Positions 34,997-45,960 of a stretch of 64,000 nt of DNA are shown in pieces. Made by a program: the position numbers and the translations under genes. The notes below the pieces were generated by a model, which was given only the letters and a program-made list of their open reading frames with translations, was not told the DNA's origin and did not search any database. This DNA is from Haliscomenobacter sp. (GTDB lineage Bacteria; Bacteroidota; Bacteroidia; Chitinophagales; Saprospiraceae), in the NCBI GenBank assembly GCA_016713275.1, contig JADJPL010000008.1, positions 62,001 to 126,000 of the forward strand, given 5' to 3'. Every line of letters begins with the position of its first letter. The first letter of the stretch is position 1.

Positions 34997-37900
34997 ATGA
35001 AAAAAGTAGCCCTCGGTCTTGCGTTGAGTTTCCTCGCACTCACTATGCAGGCCCAAAATGTTAACGGCAGGGTCAAATCTGCCTCAGATGGATCCCCGAT
35101 CATCGGTGCGTCTATATTGGAAAGAGGAACCAATAACGGCGCTATTACCGACCTCGACGGAAACTTCAGCATCCAGTTAACGGCTTTGCCGGCCACGCTG
35201 GAGATCAGCTACATCGGCTTTACCACGCAGGCTGTGGTGGTGGAGACCGCGCAGCAAGGGTTGGAAATCACCCTGGAAGAAGGCGCCGTTCTGGACGAGG
35301 TCGTTGTAACTGCGTTGGGGATGACCCGGGAGAAGAAAGCCCTGGCGTACTCCATTCAGCAGATCAAAGGCGAGATGGTCCAGGAAGTTCGCACCACCAA
35401 CCTCGGCAATGCCCTGACGGGCAAGATTGCCGGGGTGAACGTAGCGCCTCCGTCTACCGGCGCGGCAGGTTCCTCGCGGGTGATCATCCGCGGCGGTTCC
35501 TCGCTCGGCGGCAACGACCAGCCGCTGTACGTCGTCAATGGCGTTCCCATCGAGACCAACAACTACGGCCAGGCAGGCTTGTGGGGCGGTAACGACGGCG
35601 GCGACGGTCTGGCGGCTATTAACCCGGATGACATTGAAAACATTTCCGTGTTAAAGGGCAACACCGCCGCCGCGTCAGACGGCGCCCGCGCCGCCAACGG
35701 CGTTATCCTGATCACCACCAAATCGGGAGCTGCCCGCAAGGGAATTGGCGTTCAGTTCAATTCGAACCTGACGATGGACCGGGTCATTGACATGACCGAC
35801 TTCCAAACCGAATATGGCCAAGGCGTGCAAGGGAAAAAATTTGCCTCGCAAGACGAAGCCCTGTCGAATGGGAGCAACGCATGAGGCGCCAAGTACGATG
35901 GCAACACCATCCAGTTCGACGGCGTATCCAGGCCGTATTCCTACCTGGGCGTAGAGATCAACGAGTTTTACCGCACCGCGTCTACGCTGAACAACTCCCT
36001 GGCTTTTTCTGGCGGGAATGAAACCGGCACTTATCGTTTGGCCGTTTCCGACTTGCGGAACCAGGACATCATGCCCAACGCCAACTTCAACCGGCAGACG
36101 GTAGCCCTGAACGTCAACAGCAAATTGAAAAAAGTGTCGGTGAATGTCTCCGTCAACTACGCTTACCAGGATGCCCAGAACCGCCCTCGCTTGTCGGATT
36201 CTCCCGGCAACGCCAACTTCTCGGTGGTGACCAAACCCCGCGAAATCCCTTACGACGTGATTGCCGGCCCAGGCGAAAAGCAAGGCGCCAAGGAAGACCT
36301 GACGGAACTTCGCTTCCAGGGCAACACGTTTTCTACCAACCCGTACTGGGCTGCTTACCAGTTTTATAGAAGAGACATTTCCAACCGCTTGTTCGGAAAC
36401 GTTTCTGCCCGCTACGACCTGACCAGCTGGCTTTACGTGATGGGCCGGGTAGGCACCGACTTTACCAATAGAGACCAGGCCAGCACCGAAGCATATGGTA
36501 CGGCTTATAAGCCTCTGGGCGACTACAACGAATCGTACATTAACCGCCGCGAGGACAATATGGAAATTATGGTTGGCGGCGAAAAGCGGTTCAACGACTT
36601 CTCGGTGGACTACCTCGTGGGCGGAAACCGGATGCGGAATACCAACAAGCAGAAAGGGACTGGCGGAAACGACCTCGTTGTTCCGTTCTTCCACAGCGTG
36701 AATAACGTCAAAGCCCCTGGACGGATCTTTGATTTTTCCCAGATCGGCATCAACTCGATCTACGGCTCGGCCAACTTTGGGTACAAAAACTGGCTTTACC
36801 TGAACGTCACCGGCCGCCAGGATCAGTTTTCCACCCTGTCTGCCGAAAACAACTCGCTGTTCTACCCCTCTGCTGGGGTGAGCGCGGTGCTTTCCGACGC
36901 CTTCAAACTTCCTGCTGCGATCAACTTCGCCAAGATCCGCGCCTCCTGGGCGCAGGTGGGCGGCGGCGGCCCCAACCCGTATGCGCTTAATGTCCAGTAT
37001 GGATTGCTCAGCGCGCCGCACGGATCAGCCAATGCCGGGCAAATCACCACCGGATCGATCCCGAACCCCGACCTCAGCCCGTACACCTCCTCCGAATTGG
37101 AGTTTGGCGCCGATCTGAGGCTGTTCCAGAACCGCCTGGGAATTGACTTTGCTATCTATAGCCGGACCACGACCAACGACATCCTCAACGCAGGGATTTC
37201 GGCGATCTCCGGTTTCGGAAGCACCCAGATCAACGTGGGCGAGCTGACCAACAAAGGCTTTGAATTGATGCTGAACGTTGCTGCTGTCAACAAAAAGAAT
37301 TTCAACTGGGACGTTACCATCAACATGGCCAACAACGTCAGCGAAGCCGTGAATCTGGGCCTCGACGCCAAAGGGCAACCAATCCAGTTCCTGAACTACA
37401 ACGAATCCCGGGTACGCCAGGGCGAACGGGTCCGCCATATCGTTGGCGAGCAGTTGGGCGCCATCGTTGGGTGGACGCACGCAACGGATGCCAGCGGCAA
37501 TAAAATCTATACCGAAGACGGCATGCCCGTCCGGTCTGCCGATGCCAACAGCATTCTCGGTTATGGCCGTCAGCCGTTCTCCGGCGGTCTGATCAACGCG
37601 TTCTCTTACAAGAACTTCACCTTGTCGTTCCTCATTGACCTCCGCAGCGGCGGATCGATCTTCTCGGGCACCAACTGGCTGGCTTATCGCTGGGGCCTGC
37701 ATCAGGAAACCCTCGAAGGCCGCAGTGGCGGACTTAAAGTGCAAGGCGTTACCGCTACCGGTACTCCGGTTAACGTAACCGTTCCTGTAGAACGCTTGTC
37801 GGATTACTGGGCCCGTTACAGCGACATCACCGAGTACCTCGTATACGACGCTTCGTTTGCCAAATTGAGGGAATTGGCGATCGGGTTTAAGCTGCCTAAG

Positions 37901-38095
37901 ACCGCTTTGAAAAACCTGCCTATTGAAAGCCTTTCGATCCAGTTGGTGGGCCGGAACCTCGCCATGTTGTGGTCCAATGTGCCTAATATCGATCCCGAAT
38001 CGGCTTATTCCTCCAGCGGAGCAGATCAAGGGTTGGAATTCTTTGCTATGCCTTTGACGAGAAACGTAGGGATTAACCTGTCCGTTGGATTTTAA
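34997..38095 (+). CDS. susC: SusC/RagA-family TonB-linked outer-membrane transporter, in-frame TGA at 35882
   Basis: About 1032 codons from the ATG at 34997 (signal VALGLALSFLALTMQAQ); an earlier in-frame ATG at 34943 would precede the signal oddly. The CarboxypepD_reg-like domain (NVNGRVKSASDGSPIIGASI) is residues ~22-100. The TonB plug follows: VVVTALGMTREKKALAYSIQ, GSSLGGNDQPLYVVNGVPIE and NPDDIENISVLKGNTAAASD. The barrel runs to the C-terminal aromatic end (NVGINLSVGF). TGA replaces an expected Trp codon in SNA-stop-GAKYDGN, with the frame otherwise intact. It imports oligosaccharides or other large nutrients together with the SusD below. Confidence 0.95.
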
Positions 38096-38135
38096 CGACT
38101 TAGTCAACTAAAAATAAAAGAATTGCCAGCGTTTT

Positions 38136-38172
38136 GGCCTCCCCCTAACCCCCTCCGAAGGAGGGGGGACAC
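38136..38172. repeat. CCCCTAACCCCCTCC hairpin between susC and susD
   Basis: GGCCTCCCCCTAACCCCCTC is followed by CGAAGGAGGGGGG, giving a short CCCCCTCC/GGAGGGGG hairpin like the family A core. It could reduce read-through and set the susC:susD ratio. Confidence 0.6.
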
Positions 38173-38234
38173 TAATGGAGAATTTCTTAACTTTTTTAGT
38201 TGACAGCGTACTAATTATATTAAATCTTAATTTG

Positions 38235-39818
38235 ATGCAAATGAAAAATAGATGGATAAACATAGGGCTGGTCCTTACGAGTCTGTTCATCCTCAACGCC
38301 TGCAATGAGGATGACCTGGTCGAATTGAACACCAACCCGAACGCGGTAACCTCCATGGATCCGGCGTTCCTGCTCACCACCGCTACCCTGCGCATTGGAG
38401 GGGAGTACGAAAACACCCGCGCCAATATGCTGTATGCGGCAACCATGATCCAGCATACCGCTTCGACGGCCGGTTATTTCAGTGGGGACAAATACTACTA
38501 CAATGCCCAGTACAGCGGCGCTTATATGGAACGGCATTTCACGGATGTCATCCGCCTCTACTCCAATATCATCGAGCAGACCAACGGCGATGCCTCCAGG
38601 GCAAACCTCAACGCCATAGCGACGATTCTGCGGGCGTATGACCTGCACCGGATCACCGACCTGCACGGCGACATCCCTTACACCCAGGCGGGTTATGGGT
38701 TGCAGAATCCGGAGAACTGGTTCCCAACGTATGAGGCGCAAAAAGACGTCTATGCCGCTATCGTTCGCGATGTGAAAGCGGCCAGAGATAAGCTCAGCGC
38801 ATCCGGCGGCAACGTCGGCGCCCAGGATGTCGTCTACGGTGGCGATATCGCCAAGTGGAAGAAATTTGCCAATGCCCTGCTGATGCGGGTTGGTATGCGC
38901 ATGCAAAAGGTAGACGCCAATACGGGAAAAGCCATTTTTGCAGAAGCCTATGCTTCCGGCACGTTTGCTTCCAACGCCGACAATGGCACGATCAAGTACC
39001 TCAACGGTCCCCAAGGGCATAACCGCAATGGTCTGAACGATGGGTACTGGAATACCTACAAGTACTCCCAGGATTGCAAGGTCAGCGAAACCTTTGTCAA
39101 CTGGATGAAGACCAACAACGACCCCCGCCTGATGATCGTTACCGGCGGTATCGGAAACCCGGTATCCGCTTCCTCGACCTGGGATGTCACCCCGGCCAAT
39201 CAGCGGGGCTTGCCGAACGGCTACACCAGCACCACCCTTCTCACCGTGCTGAATGATGCCGACAAAGCTACCTTCCAAACCCCCGGCGTCGGTATCCGCA
39301 TGTTCTCCATGCTGAACATCAAATACATGGATTGGGAAGATCCCTACTACCTCATCTCCTACGCCGAAACGGAATTGATGGCAGCCGAAGCCGCTGTCAG
39401 GGGCTGGATCACCGCCAATGCCGAAACCCACTTCAACAATGGGGTGAAAGGCGCAATCCAGGCCTGGACGGCGTTTGATCCTTCTTTCGCCCGTTCGGAC
39501 GCTGACATCAACGCCTACACCGCCGGCAGAGGATTTGCTGCCGCAGGCACCGAGGATAAAATCCGCCTGATCTCCGAGGAGTTCTGGGCTGCCACCTTCC
39601 TGAACGACATGGAATCCTATGCCAACTGGAGAAGGGTAGGCTACCCCACCCTCACGCCGACCAAGGATGCCAACGCTACGGAAGGCAATGTCATCCCCAG
39701 GCGCTTGCGCTATTGGGAGAACGAAGCCGGTTCCAACCCCGCCAACTATGGCGCGGCGGTTGCCCGCATGGGCGGCGACCTGTTCGCCACCCGTGTGTGG
39801 TGGGACGGCGGGAAATAA
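38235..39818 (+). CDS. susD: SusD/RagB-family surface lipoprotein (SusD-like_2 type)
   Basis: About 527 residues. The signal WINIGLVLTSLFILNACNED ends in a lipobox Cys; ATG 38235 or 38241 may start it, and an earlier frame-open start at 38175 is less likely. LNTNPNAVTSMDPAFLLTTA and RAYDLHRITDLHGDIPYTQA match SusD-like_2 proteins. The helical tetratricopeptide-like core includes AQKDVYAAIVRDVKAARDKL, and YYLISYAETELMAAEAAVRG is near the C-terminal half. It sits as a lid on SusC to capture nutrient at the cell surface. The ligand is not readable, but sulfated or fucosylated glycans would suit the neighbourhood. Confidence 0.94.
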   Translation: MQMKNRWINIGLVLTSLFILNACNEDDLVELNTNPNAVTSMDPAFLLTTATLRIGGEYENTRANMLYAATMIQHTASTAGYFSGDKYYYNAQYSGAYMERHFTDVIRLYSNIIEQTNGDASRANLNAIATILRAYDLHRITDLHGDIPYTQAGYGLQNPENWFPTYEAQKDVYAAIVRDVKAARDKLSASGGNVGAQDVVYGGDIAKWKKFANALLMRVGMRMQKVDANTGKAIFAEAYASGTFASNADNGTIKYLNGPQGHNRNGLNDGYWNTYKYSQDCKVSETFVNWMKTNNDPRLMIVTGGIGNPVSASSTWDVTPANQRGLPNGYTSTTLLTVLNDADKATFQTPGVGIRMFSMLNIKYMDWEDPYYLISYAETELMAAEAAVRGWITANAETHFNNGVKGAIQAWTAFDPSFARSDADINAYTAGRGFAAAGTEDKIRLISEEFWAATFLNDMESYANWRRVGYPTLTPTKDANATEGNVIPRRLRYWENEAGSNPANYGAAVARMGGDLFATRVWWDGGK

Positions 39819-39830
39819 TCCGCCAGTGTG

Positions 39831-39906
39831 ACATTTTATTTTATTTTTTCAGTTCGCGTAAAAAACTGCTTTACAGTTTTTTTACGCGAACTGAAAAAAT
39901 AAAATG
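39831..39906. terminator. Very long AT-rich hairpin after susD
   Basis: Arms containing ATTTTATTTTTTCAGTTCGC and GCGAACTGAAAAAATAAAAT pair over about 30 bp around a CTTTA loop. It begins 12 bp after the susD stop and probably terminates or protects the susCD transcript. The shape matches the inner part of the giant hairpin at 55141. Confidence 0.75.
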
Positions 39907-39963
39907 TTTTTTGGCGGCCAAGAGTAAAAAACGGCCTTTTGAAACCGCCTGTATTTCCGCGCA

Positions 39964-40001
39964 TAAAAAAAGCCCGAACCCTGAAGTTCTGGCTTTTTTT
40001 T
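39964..40001. terminator. Bidirectional terminator hairpin
   Basis: AAAAAAAGCCCGAAC and GTTCTGGCTTTTTTT pair around CCTGAA with T-runs on both strands. It lies between the susD hairpin and the CRTAC gene, so the latter probably has its own promoter. Confidence 0.75.
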
Positions 40002-40032
40002 ATGAACTTAACCCCGCTAACCATTCTTCCTT

Positions 40033-43000
40033 ATGCAACGTTCAGTCATCGCGTTCCTCCTCCTCGGAGCCTCTTGCTTTGCCTTATCCTGCCCCTTACC
40101 GGCTCAGGCCCAACCGCTCTTCCAGGCCCTCCCTGCCTCCCAAACCGGCATCGCTTTTGAAAATTCGTTGCCGGAAACCCCCGAACGCAACATCATCACC
40201 TACGAATACTTTTTCAACGGAGGAGGCGTGGGCGCCGGCGACTTCAACAACGATGGGCTGACCGACCTCTACTTCACTTCTAACATAGGGCCCAATAAAC
40301 TCTTCCTGAACCTTGGCGGCTTCCGGTTTGAGGACATCACCAAAAAGGCCGGCGTCGCCGGCGCCAAAGGATGGACCACCGGCGTGTCCGTCGCCGACGT
40401 CAACGGGGATGGCTGGCTCGACCTCTACGTTTGCTTCTCCGGAGACGCTCCTCCCGAAAAACGAAAAAACCAGCTGTTTATCAACAACGGCGACTTGACG
40501 TTCACCGACAAAGCCGCCGAAATGGGCCTCGACGACCCCGGGCACAGCACCATGGCCGCCTTCTTCGACCTGGACCTGGACGGCGACCTGGACGCCTCTG
40601 TGCTGAACCACAACGTCAAGCAGTTTCGAAACTTCGACGCCGCTTTCGTCAAAAACCAAATCGATCCCGATGCTTAGGCGACCGGCTGTATGAAAAACCG
40701 AAACGGAACCTTTCACAACATCACCCAGCAAGCGGGAATCAAATCCAACCCCCTGGGATACGGCCTTGGCCTGAACATCGCCGACGTCAACTGCGACGGC
40801 TGGCCCGACATCTACGTATCCAACGATTATGTCGAAGAAGATTACCTCTACCTCAACAACCACAACGGAACCTTCCGCGAAGTGCTGAAACAGCAAATCC
40901 AGCATCTTTCCAATTTCTCCATGGGAAACGACATTGCCGACGTCAACAACGACGGCTGGCCGGATATCTTCACCCTCGACATGCTCCCCCGCGATAACGA
41001 ACGGCAAAAACTCCTCTACGCCCCCGATAACTTTGAACTCTACAACAATATGGTGGACAACGGCTTCCACCACCAGTTGATGCGCAACATGCTCCAGTTA
41101 AATAACGGCAACGGCACGTTCAGCGAAATCGGCCAGGTGGCCGGCGTCTCCAATACCGACTGGAGCTGGTCGGCCCTGCTGGCTGACTACAACAACGACG
41201 GTTTCAAAGACCTCTTCGTCACCAACGGCTACGGAAGGGATATGATCAACCGCGACTTCATGAAATTTTACGCCGACGAACGGCTTAAACACCTGCAAGG
41301 GACGACCGACGAAAAAATGTTCGGTATGCTCCAATCGATCAAGTCTACCCCCCTCCAAAACCTCCTCTTTGAAAACCTCAACGGGCGCCAATTCAAGGAC
41401 AGGACAGAAGCATGGGGCCTGGCCGGTAAAGACTATGCCCATGGCGCCGTTTATGCCGATCTCGATAACGACGGCGACCTCGACCTGATCTTCAACCGGA
41501 TGAACGCCCCGGCAGGCGTGTACCAGAACATGGCCGTGGAAAAGGGCCTGTCCCAATCGTTTATCCGGATCGAACTGGCTTCTGAAAGCCTGAATACCCG
41601 CGCCGTTGGCGCCCAGGTAACGGTTTATACTCCCAAAGGTATTTTTCATGGGGAGCATTATCCCGTGCATGGATTCCAGTCTTCCAGCGCGGCGCCGCTC
41701 CATATCGGGCTTCCCGAAACGTCGGTCGACTCCATCCGGATCGCCTGGCCTTCCGGCTCCAAATCCTGCCTGTACACCGGGATCACTCCCCGAAAAACCT
41801 ATCGCTTCCTGGATTCAGGTCCTTGCGCCCCCGTTGCTGAAGGCGCCCGCAAAACCGCCACGGTGTTTGCGTTCCCTCCAGACACCCTCAAATATGTACA
41901 CCAGGAACTGATGGTGAACGATTTCAAGGTACAGCCCCTCATTCCGAATATGGTATCGTACCACGGCCCGGAAATAGCCGCCGGAGACATCAACGGCGAC
42001 GGCCTGCAAGACCTCTATATTTGCGGGCCAGAAAGCAAGCCGGGTTTGATTTACCTGCAACTGAAAAACGGAAGCTTCTTCCCATCCAACCAGCCGGCCC
42101 TTCTGGCCGACGCCCGGTACGAGGACGCCTTTGCCGTGTTCTTTGACGCGGACGGAGATAAGGACCTGGACCTCTACGTCGTTTCCGGGGGCTATGGCGC
42201 TCCGGATTCGGGCCTGCCCTTGCAGGACAGGCTGTACACCAACTCCGGGGGGCTATTTTTCCCCTCCGCCAACCCGCTGCCTGATCTGAACTTCTCCGGC
42301 TCGGTTGCCGTACCCTGGGATTACGACCAGGATGGGGATCTCGACCTCTTTATCGGCGCCCGGGTAGAACAAGGCGCCTATCCGCTGGCGTCTGAAAGTG
42401 TTGTGCTTGAAAACAAAGGCCAAGGTGTTTTTGACATCGCCTGGAAAGCCAAGCTGGGCATGGTCACCCATGCCGTTACCATAGATCTGGAAGGCGACGG
42501 ACTGGAGGAATTAGCCGTGTGCGGAGAATGGACCTCCCTGCTGTTTTTCGGATACTCCGGCGGAGAAATCAGGGATATTTCCCAACAGGCCTTTCCTTCA
42601 CCCAAAACCGGCTGGTGGAATGCGCTTCACCCTGCCGACCTCGACGGCGATGGCGACGCCGATCTCATCGCCGGCAACTGGGGGCTCAACGCCCAGTTTA
42701 AAGCCTCCGACCAGGAACCCGTTGAGCTCTATTTCGATGATTTCGACGGCAATGGCTATATCGACCCCATCATGTGTTATTCTATCGGCGGGGCCTCCTA
42801 CCCTTTCCCTACCAGAGATGAAATCACCGACCAGATCGTCGGACTAAGAAAGCAATTTGTAACCTACGATTCGTATGCGCGGGCAACCCTGGCCAAAATA
42901 TTCAGCCCAGCACAACTGACCAAAAGCCCCAAACTGGCGGTAAATTCCCTGGAGACCCAATGGTTCGAAAACAGGCAAGGCGTTCTGCACCCGAGGAACT

Positions 43001-43326
43001 TGCCGGTGGAAGCCAACTTTTCGCCGGTTCACGCTATACTGACCGGCGATTTTGACGGCGATGGATTCACCGATGTGCTGCTGGGGGGCAATGTCGAGCA
43101 TACCCGTATCCGGATTGGCCGGACGGATGCGAATTATGGCTGTCTGCTCAAAGGAACCGGAACCGGCGGATCGTTTGAATATGTTCCGCAAACCGTATCC
43201 GGTCTCCAGATCCAGGGGGCCGTTCGAAGCTTGAAAAAAATAACCAACCTGGCAGGACAAACGGAAATCATCGCCGGCATCAACAACCGGCAACCCTTGA
43301 TCCTGAAACAAAATACAAAACAATGA
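40033..43326 (+). CDS. CRTAC/VCBS-repeat protein with ASPIC-UnbV domain, frame broken around 40675-40697
   Basis: About 1098 residues. The signal peptide is FLLLGASCFALSCPLPAQAQ. FG-GAP/VCBS beta-propeller repeats recur with calcium motifs: GDFNNDGLTDLY, ADVNGDGWLDLY, ADVNNDGWPDIF, DLDNDGDLDLIF, DINGDGLQDLY, DGDFDGDGFTDVLL. The ASPIC/UnbV domain lies near residue 520 (RAVGAQVTVYTPKGIFHGEH). A TAG at 40675 and a local out-of-phase stretch resolve as GDRLYENRNGTF if one base is added near 40676 and one A removed at 40693-40697. The VHPO-like gene overlaps its stop by ATGA. Outer surface or secreted; such proteins accompany SusCD pairs, with unknown exact role. Confidence 0.9.
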
Positions 43327-44615
43327 AGTGGTTCGCTAGCTTTTTGTTGACGTTGCAGGCCATCGGGCTTTACGCGGCAAAGCCCGATCCAACCGCCCAG
43401 TACGTCGCGTCCCTGAAGCGGGTGACGGATATCATGGTCAGCGACGTTACCTCGCCGGTCGCTGCAGCCAGATATTACGCATATACTACCCTGGCAGCCT
43501 ATGAAGTCCTGGCCGGCTTGCGTCCGGAAGCCTACCCGCCGCTGTCTTCCGCTTTGACCCATGGCGTCCACCTGGAACTTCCTGCCGTCAAAGAAAAGGA
43601 TGTGCTTTCTTGTTCCGTTTTGGCCATGTGGAAAACGGCTTACGGACTCCTGCCATCAGGAAGCAGCCTCAAACCGGCCATCGATTCGTTGTCGGCTAAA
43701 TTGCCTGCGTCCAGCCTGAACCTCGTAGACAAAACAGTCAGCCAGGTCCTTGCATGGGTAAGCAAAGATGGATTCCAGCAATTGAACAACCTGAAGCGGT
43801 ACACTCCAAAACGCGGGCCCGGATACTGGCAGCCTACGCCCCCGGCGTTTATGGCTCCGGTGGAGCCTCATTGGAATACGATCCGGCCTTTCCTGCTCGA
43901 TTCGGCGAACCAGTTTCTGACGCGCCCTCCCGCCGCATTCGACCTGAATCCCGGCGCTCCTTTCTACGCCCTGATGGAGGAGGTGTACCAGGCGGTGAAA
44001 GAAAAGGATCGCGAAAAAGAAGCGATTGCTAATTTCTGGGATTGCAATCCCTATACCATTTCCCAGATGGGCCACGTAGAATTCGGATTGAAGAAAATTT
44101 CCCCCGGCGGGCACTGGATGGGGATTGCCGGGGTAGCATGTAAAAAAAGCCGGTTTGACCTGGGCAAAACCATGCTCACCCATACGCTTGTGGCGATCAC
44201 CCTCCACGACGCGTTTATTGCCTGCTGGGACGAAAAATACCGGAGCGACCGCATCCGTCCGGAAACGGTCATCAACAACCACCTCGACCGATCCTGGAAA
44301 CCCATACTCCAGACGCCTCCTTTCCCGGAATATGTGTCGGGCCATAGCGTTGCGTCGTCCGCCTCCGGAATCGTTCTCACCGCCGCATTTGGCGACGCCT
44401 ATTCGTTCTCCGACGATGTGGAGGTGGAATATGGTTTGCCCGTTCGCAAATTCAGTTCTTTCCAGCATGCGGCAGAAGAAGCCTCCATCTCCAGGCTCTA
44501 CGGCGGGATCCACTTCCGGGACGCCATCGATCAGGGGATTTGGCAGGGCAAAGAGGTTGGCGCGCTCATCCACACCAAATTGAAGGCGTTTTTTGACCTG
44601 TTGAAAAAACCCTAG
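43323..44615 (+). CDS. Vanadium-dependent haloperoxidase-like PAP2 protein
   Basis: 430 residues with a signal peptide (WFASFLLTLQAIGLYAA). The vanadate/phosphate pocket of the PAP2 fold is visible in three blocks: KYRSDRIRPETVI, PPFPEYVSGHSVASSAS and SISRLYGGIHFRDAIDQG (catalytic His). A long helical N-terminal half is typical of vanadium chloroperoxidase relatives. It may be a haloperoxidase or acid phosphatase; the sequence alone does not separate these. Translationally coupled to the CRTAC protein (ATGA overlap). The CRTAC-VHPO pairing after SusCD recurs in Bacteroidota from my knowledge. Confidence 0.87.
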   Translation: MKWFASFLLTLQAIGLYAAKPDPTAQYVASLKRVTDIMVSDVTSPVAAARYYAYTTLAAYEVLAGLRPEAYPPLSSALTHGVHLELPAVKEKDVLSCSVLAMWKTAYGLLPSGSSLKPAIDSLSAKLPASSLNLVDKTVSQVLAWVSKDGFQQLNNLKRYTPKRGPGYWQPTPPAFMAPVEPHWNTIRPFLLDSANQFLTRPPAAFDLNPGAPFYALMEEVYQAVKEKDREKEAIANFWDCNPYTISQMGHVEFGLKKISPGGHWMGIAGVACKKSRFDLGKTMLTHTLVAITLHDAFIACWDEKYRSDRIRPETVINNHLDRSWKPILQTPPFPEYVSGHSVASSASGIVLTAAFGDAYSFSDDVEVEYGLPVRKFSSFQHAAEEASISRLYGGIHFRDAIDQGIWQGKEVGALIHTKLKAFFDLLKKP

Positions 44616-44637
44616 CCCCACCTTAAGCATCAACGCC

Positions 44638-45816
44638 TCACCCCCTCAACACCTCGTCGAACACCAGGGCAAAAGCCCCCAGCATCTCTGCTTTGTCACC
44701 CAGATCGGACACCCGGATTTCGCATTCGGCGGCCAATTGAGGCAAGCTGTGTAAGTGGATTCCGCGAATAATCGATTCTTTCATCCATTCGCAGGCAAAG
44801 GAAAAGCCTCCTCCCAGAATGATCATCTCCGGATTGAAGATATCGATCAGGATGGCCAGGGATTGGCCGAGTTGCGCTCCCATCCGGGAAAGCAAATGCT
44901 GAACGGCCTCTTCCCCGTCCAGGGCCATGCGAAGAATCTGTTTGTAATGGGGGGCTGGCTGCCATGGCGTAGGATACAATTCCTGATAGGCGGTTTCCAA
45001 GGCAAAGCCCGAAACCACTCCGCCCAGGCATCCCCTTTTTCCGCAAACGCACAGCCGGCCATTTTCCTCTGCCAGGATATGCCCAAATTCCCCTGCATAC
45101 CCTGAATGGCCGTTATGGATCATTCCGTTGGAAATAATCCCTACCCCAAGGCCGCGGCTGATGTTGACATAAACCACATTTTGAAGGCCCCTGGCAAGTC
45201 CAAACCGCATTTCGCCCAACGTCATCAAATGGGTGTCGTTGTCGATATAGACCGGCAGTTGCCACTCATCCGTCAAAAGCTTCACCAAAGGAACATCGAA
45301 ATTCAGGTAGGAGTAACTGATCCCCTGCCAGGGGCTGATCCTCCCGGTAATTCCCATGCCAACTCCAAGGATCTTGTCCCGTGGAATTTTTTGGGATGCA
45401 ATCAGCTCAGGGATAATCCCGCATAAAAACTCAAAGGCTTCTTCTTTCTTACTGAGATCAAACGCCTGGTTTTCATATTCATAGACCACCTCTTGCCGGA
45501 GGTTCACGATGTTTACCCGGAGGGAATGCAGCAGTACTTCTACGCCGATGACGTATCCTTTGTCGGGGTTAAGTCCGAAGATAGCTGGCCTTCTTCCCCC
45601 AAGGGAGTCCCTTTTCCCGATCTCTGTCAAAAAACCCAGCCGCATCAAGTCTTCTAATAGCTTGGTCCCTGTAGGAATACTCAGCCGGGCAAAATGGCAA
45701 ACCTCCGGGATCGTTTTCTCTCCTTCGTCCAGAAAAAGTTTGACGATCTGCTTTTTCAGCGCATCTTGCTTCGCCTCCGTGGTGAGGCTTTGGTGTTTCA
45801 CAAGGAATGGCCACAT
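44638..45816 (-). CDS. ROK-family transcriptional regulator
   Basis: 392 residues from the ATG at 45816; the frame is open upstream but that stretch looks non-coding. The N-terminal winged helix (KQIVKLFLDEGEKTIPEVCH, LSIPTGTKLLEDLMRLGFLT) is followed by a ROK sugar-kinase-like domain with GVGMGITGRISPW, DNDTHLMTLGEM and the zinc-type CVCGKRGCLGG. In this last motif the usual Glu after GCL is Gly. It probably senses a sugar and represses genes. The divergent glycosidase-FGE gene starts 144 bp away, and the shared intergenic region is the likely target. Confidence 0.92.
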   Translation of the reverse strand: MWPFLVKHQSLTTEAKQDALKKQIVKLFLDEGEKTIPEVCHFARLSIPTGTKLLEDLMRLGFLTEIGKRDSLGGRRPAIFGLNPDKGYVIGVEVLLHSLRVNIVNLRQEVVYEYENQAFDLSKKEEAFEFLCGIIPELIASQKIPRDKILGVGMGITGRISPWQGISYSYLNFDVPLVKLLTDEWQLPVYIDNDTHLMTLGEMRFGLARGLQNVVYVNISRGLGVGIISNGMIHNGHSGYAGEFGHILAEENGRLCVCGKRGCLGGVVSGFALETAYQELYPTPWQPAPHYKQILRMALDGEEAVQHLLSRMGAQLGQSLAILIDIFNPEMIILGGGFSFACEWMKESIIRGIHLHSLPQLAAECEIRVSDLGDKAEMLGAFALVFDEVLRG

Positions 45817-45960
45817 GTTTTTTGAAAGAAAAATGAATAAAAAGGTTCCTGATCGAGGGGGGTTCTGCCTAAGGAACGTAAATTTAATGATAATAAATGC
45901 CATCCCTTTAGGCATTTACACGTGTGGCCTGGATTTTTTCTTAAAACCAACTTAGATAAA
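45817..45960. promoter_or_regulatory. Shared divergent promoter region of ROK regulator and glycosidase gene
   Basis: A 144-bp AT-rich gap between divergent starts. TTTAATGATAATAAATGCC and GGCATTTACACGTGTGGCC are visible; CACGTG is a 6-bp palindrome inside ACACGTGTGG and a possible operator centre. No promoter consensus is clear. Confidence 0.4.

Noticed and set aside
35882..35884. Recoding of TGA as Trp or selenocysteine
   Set aside because: Many other genes end in TGA, and neither a selenocysteine hairpin nor a family precedent exists at this place.
35675..37021. 448-codon open frame antisense to susC
   Set aside because: It lies wholly across a clear SusC barrel; GC-rich third positions open the opposite frame. 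No protein motif is visible.
38220..39431. 403-codon open frame antisense to susD
   Set aside because: Same reason; the forward frame has a lipoprotein signal and SusD motifs.
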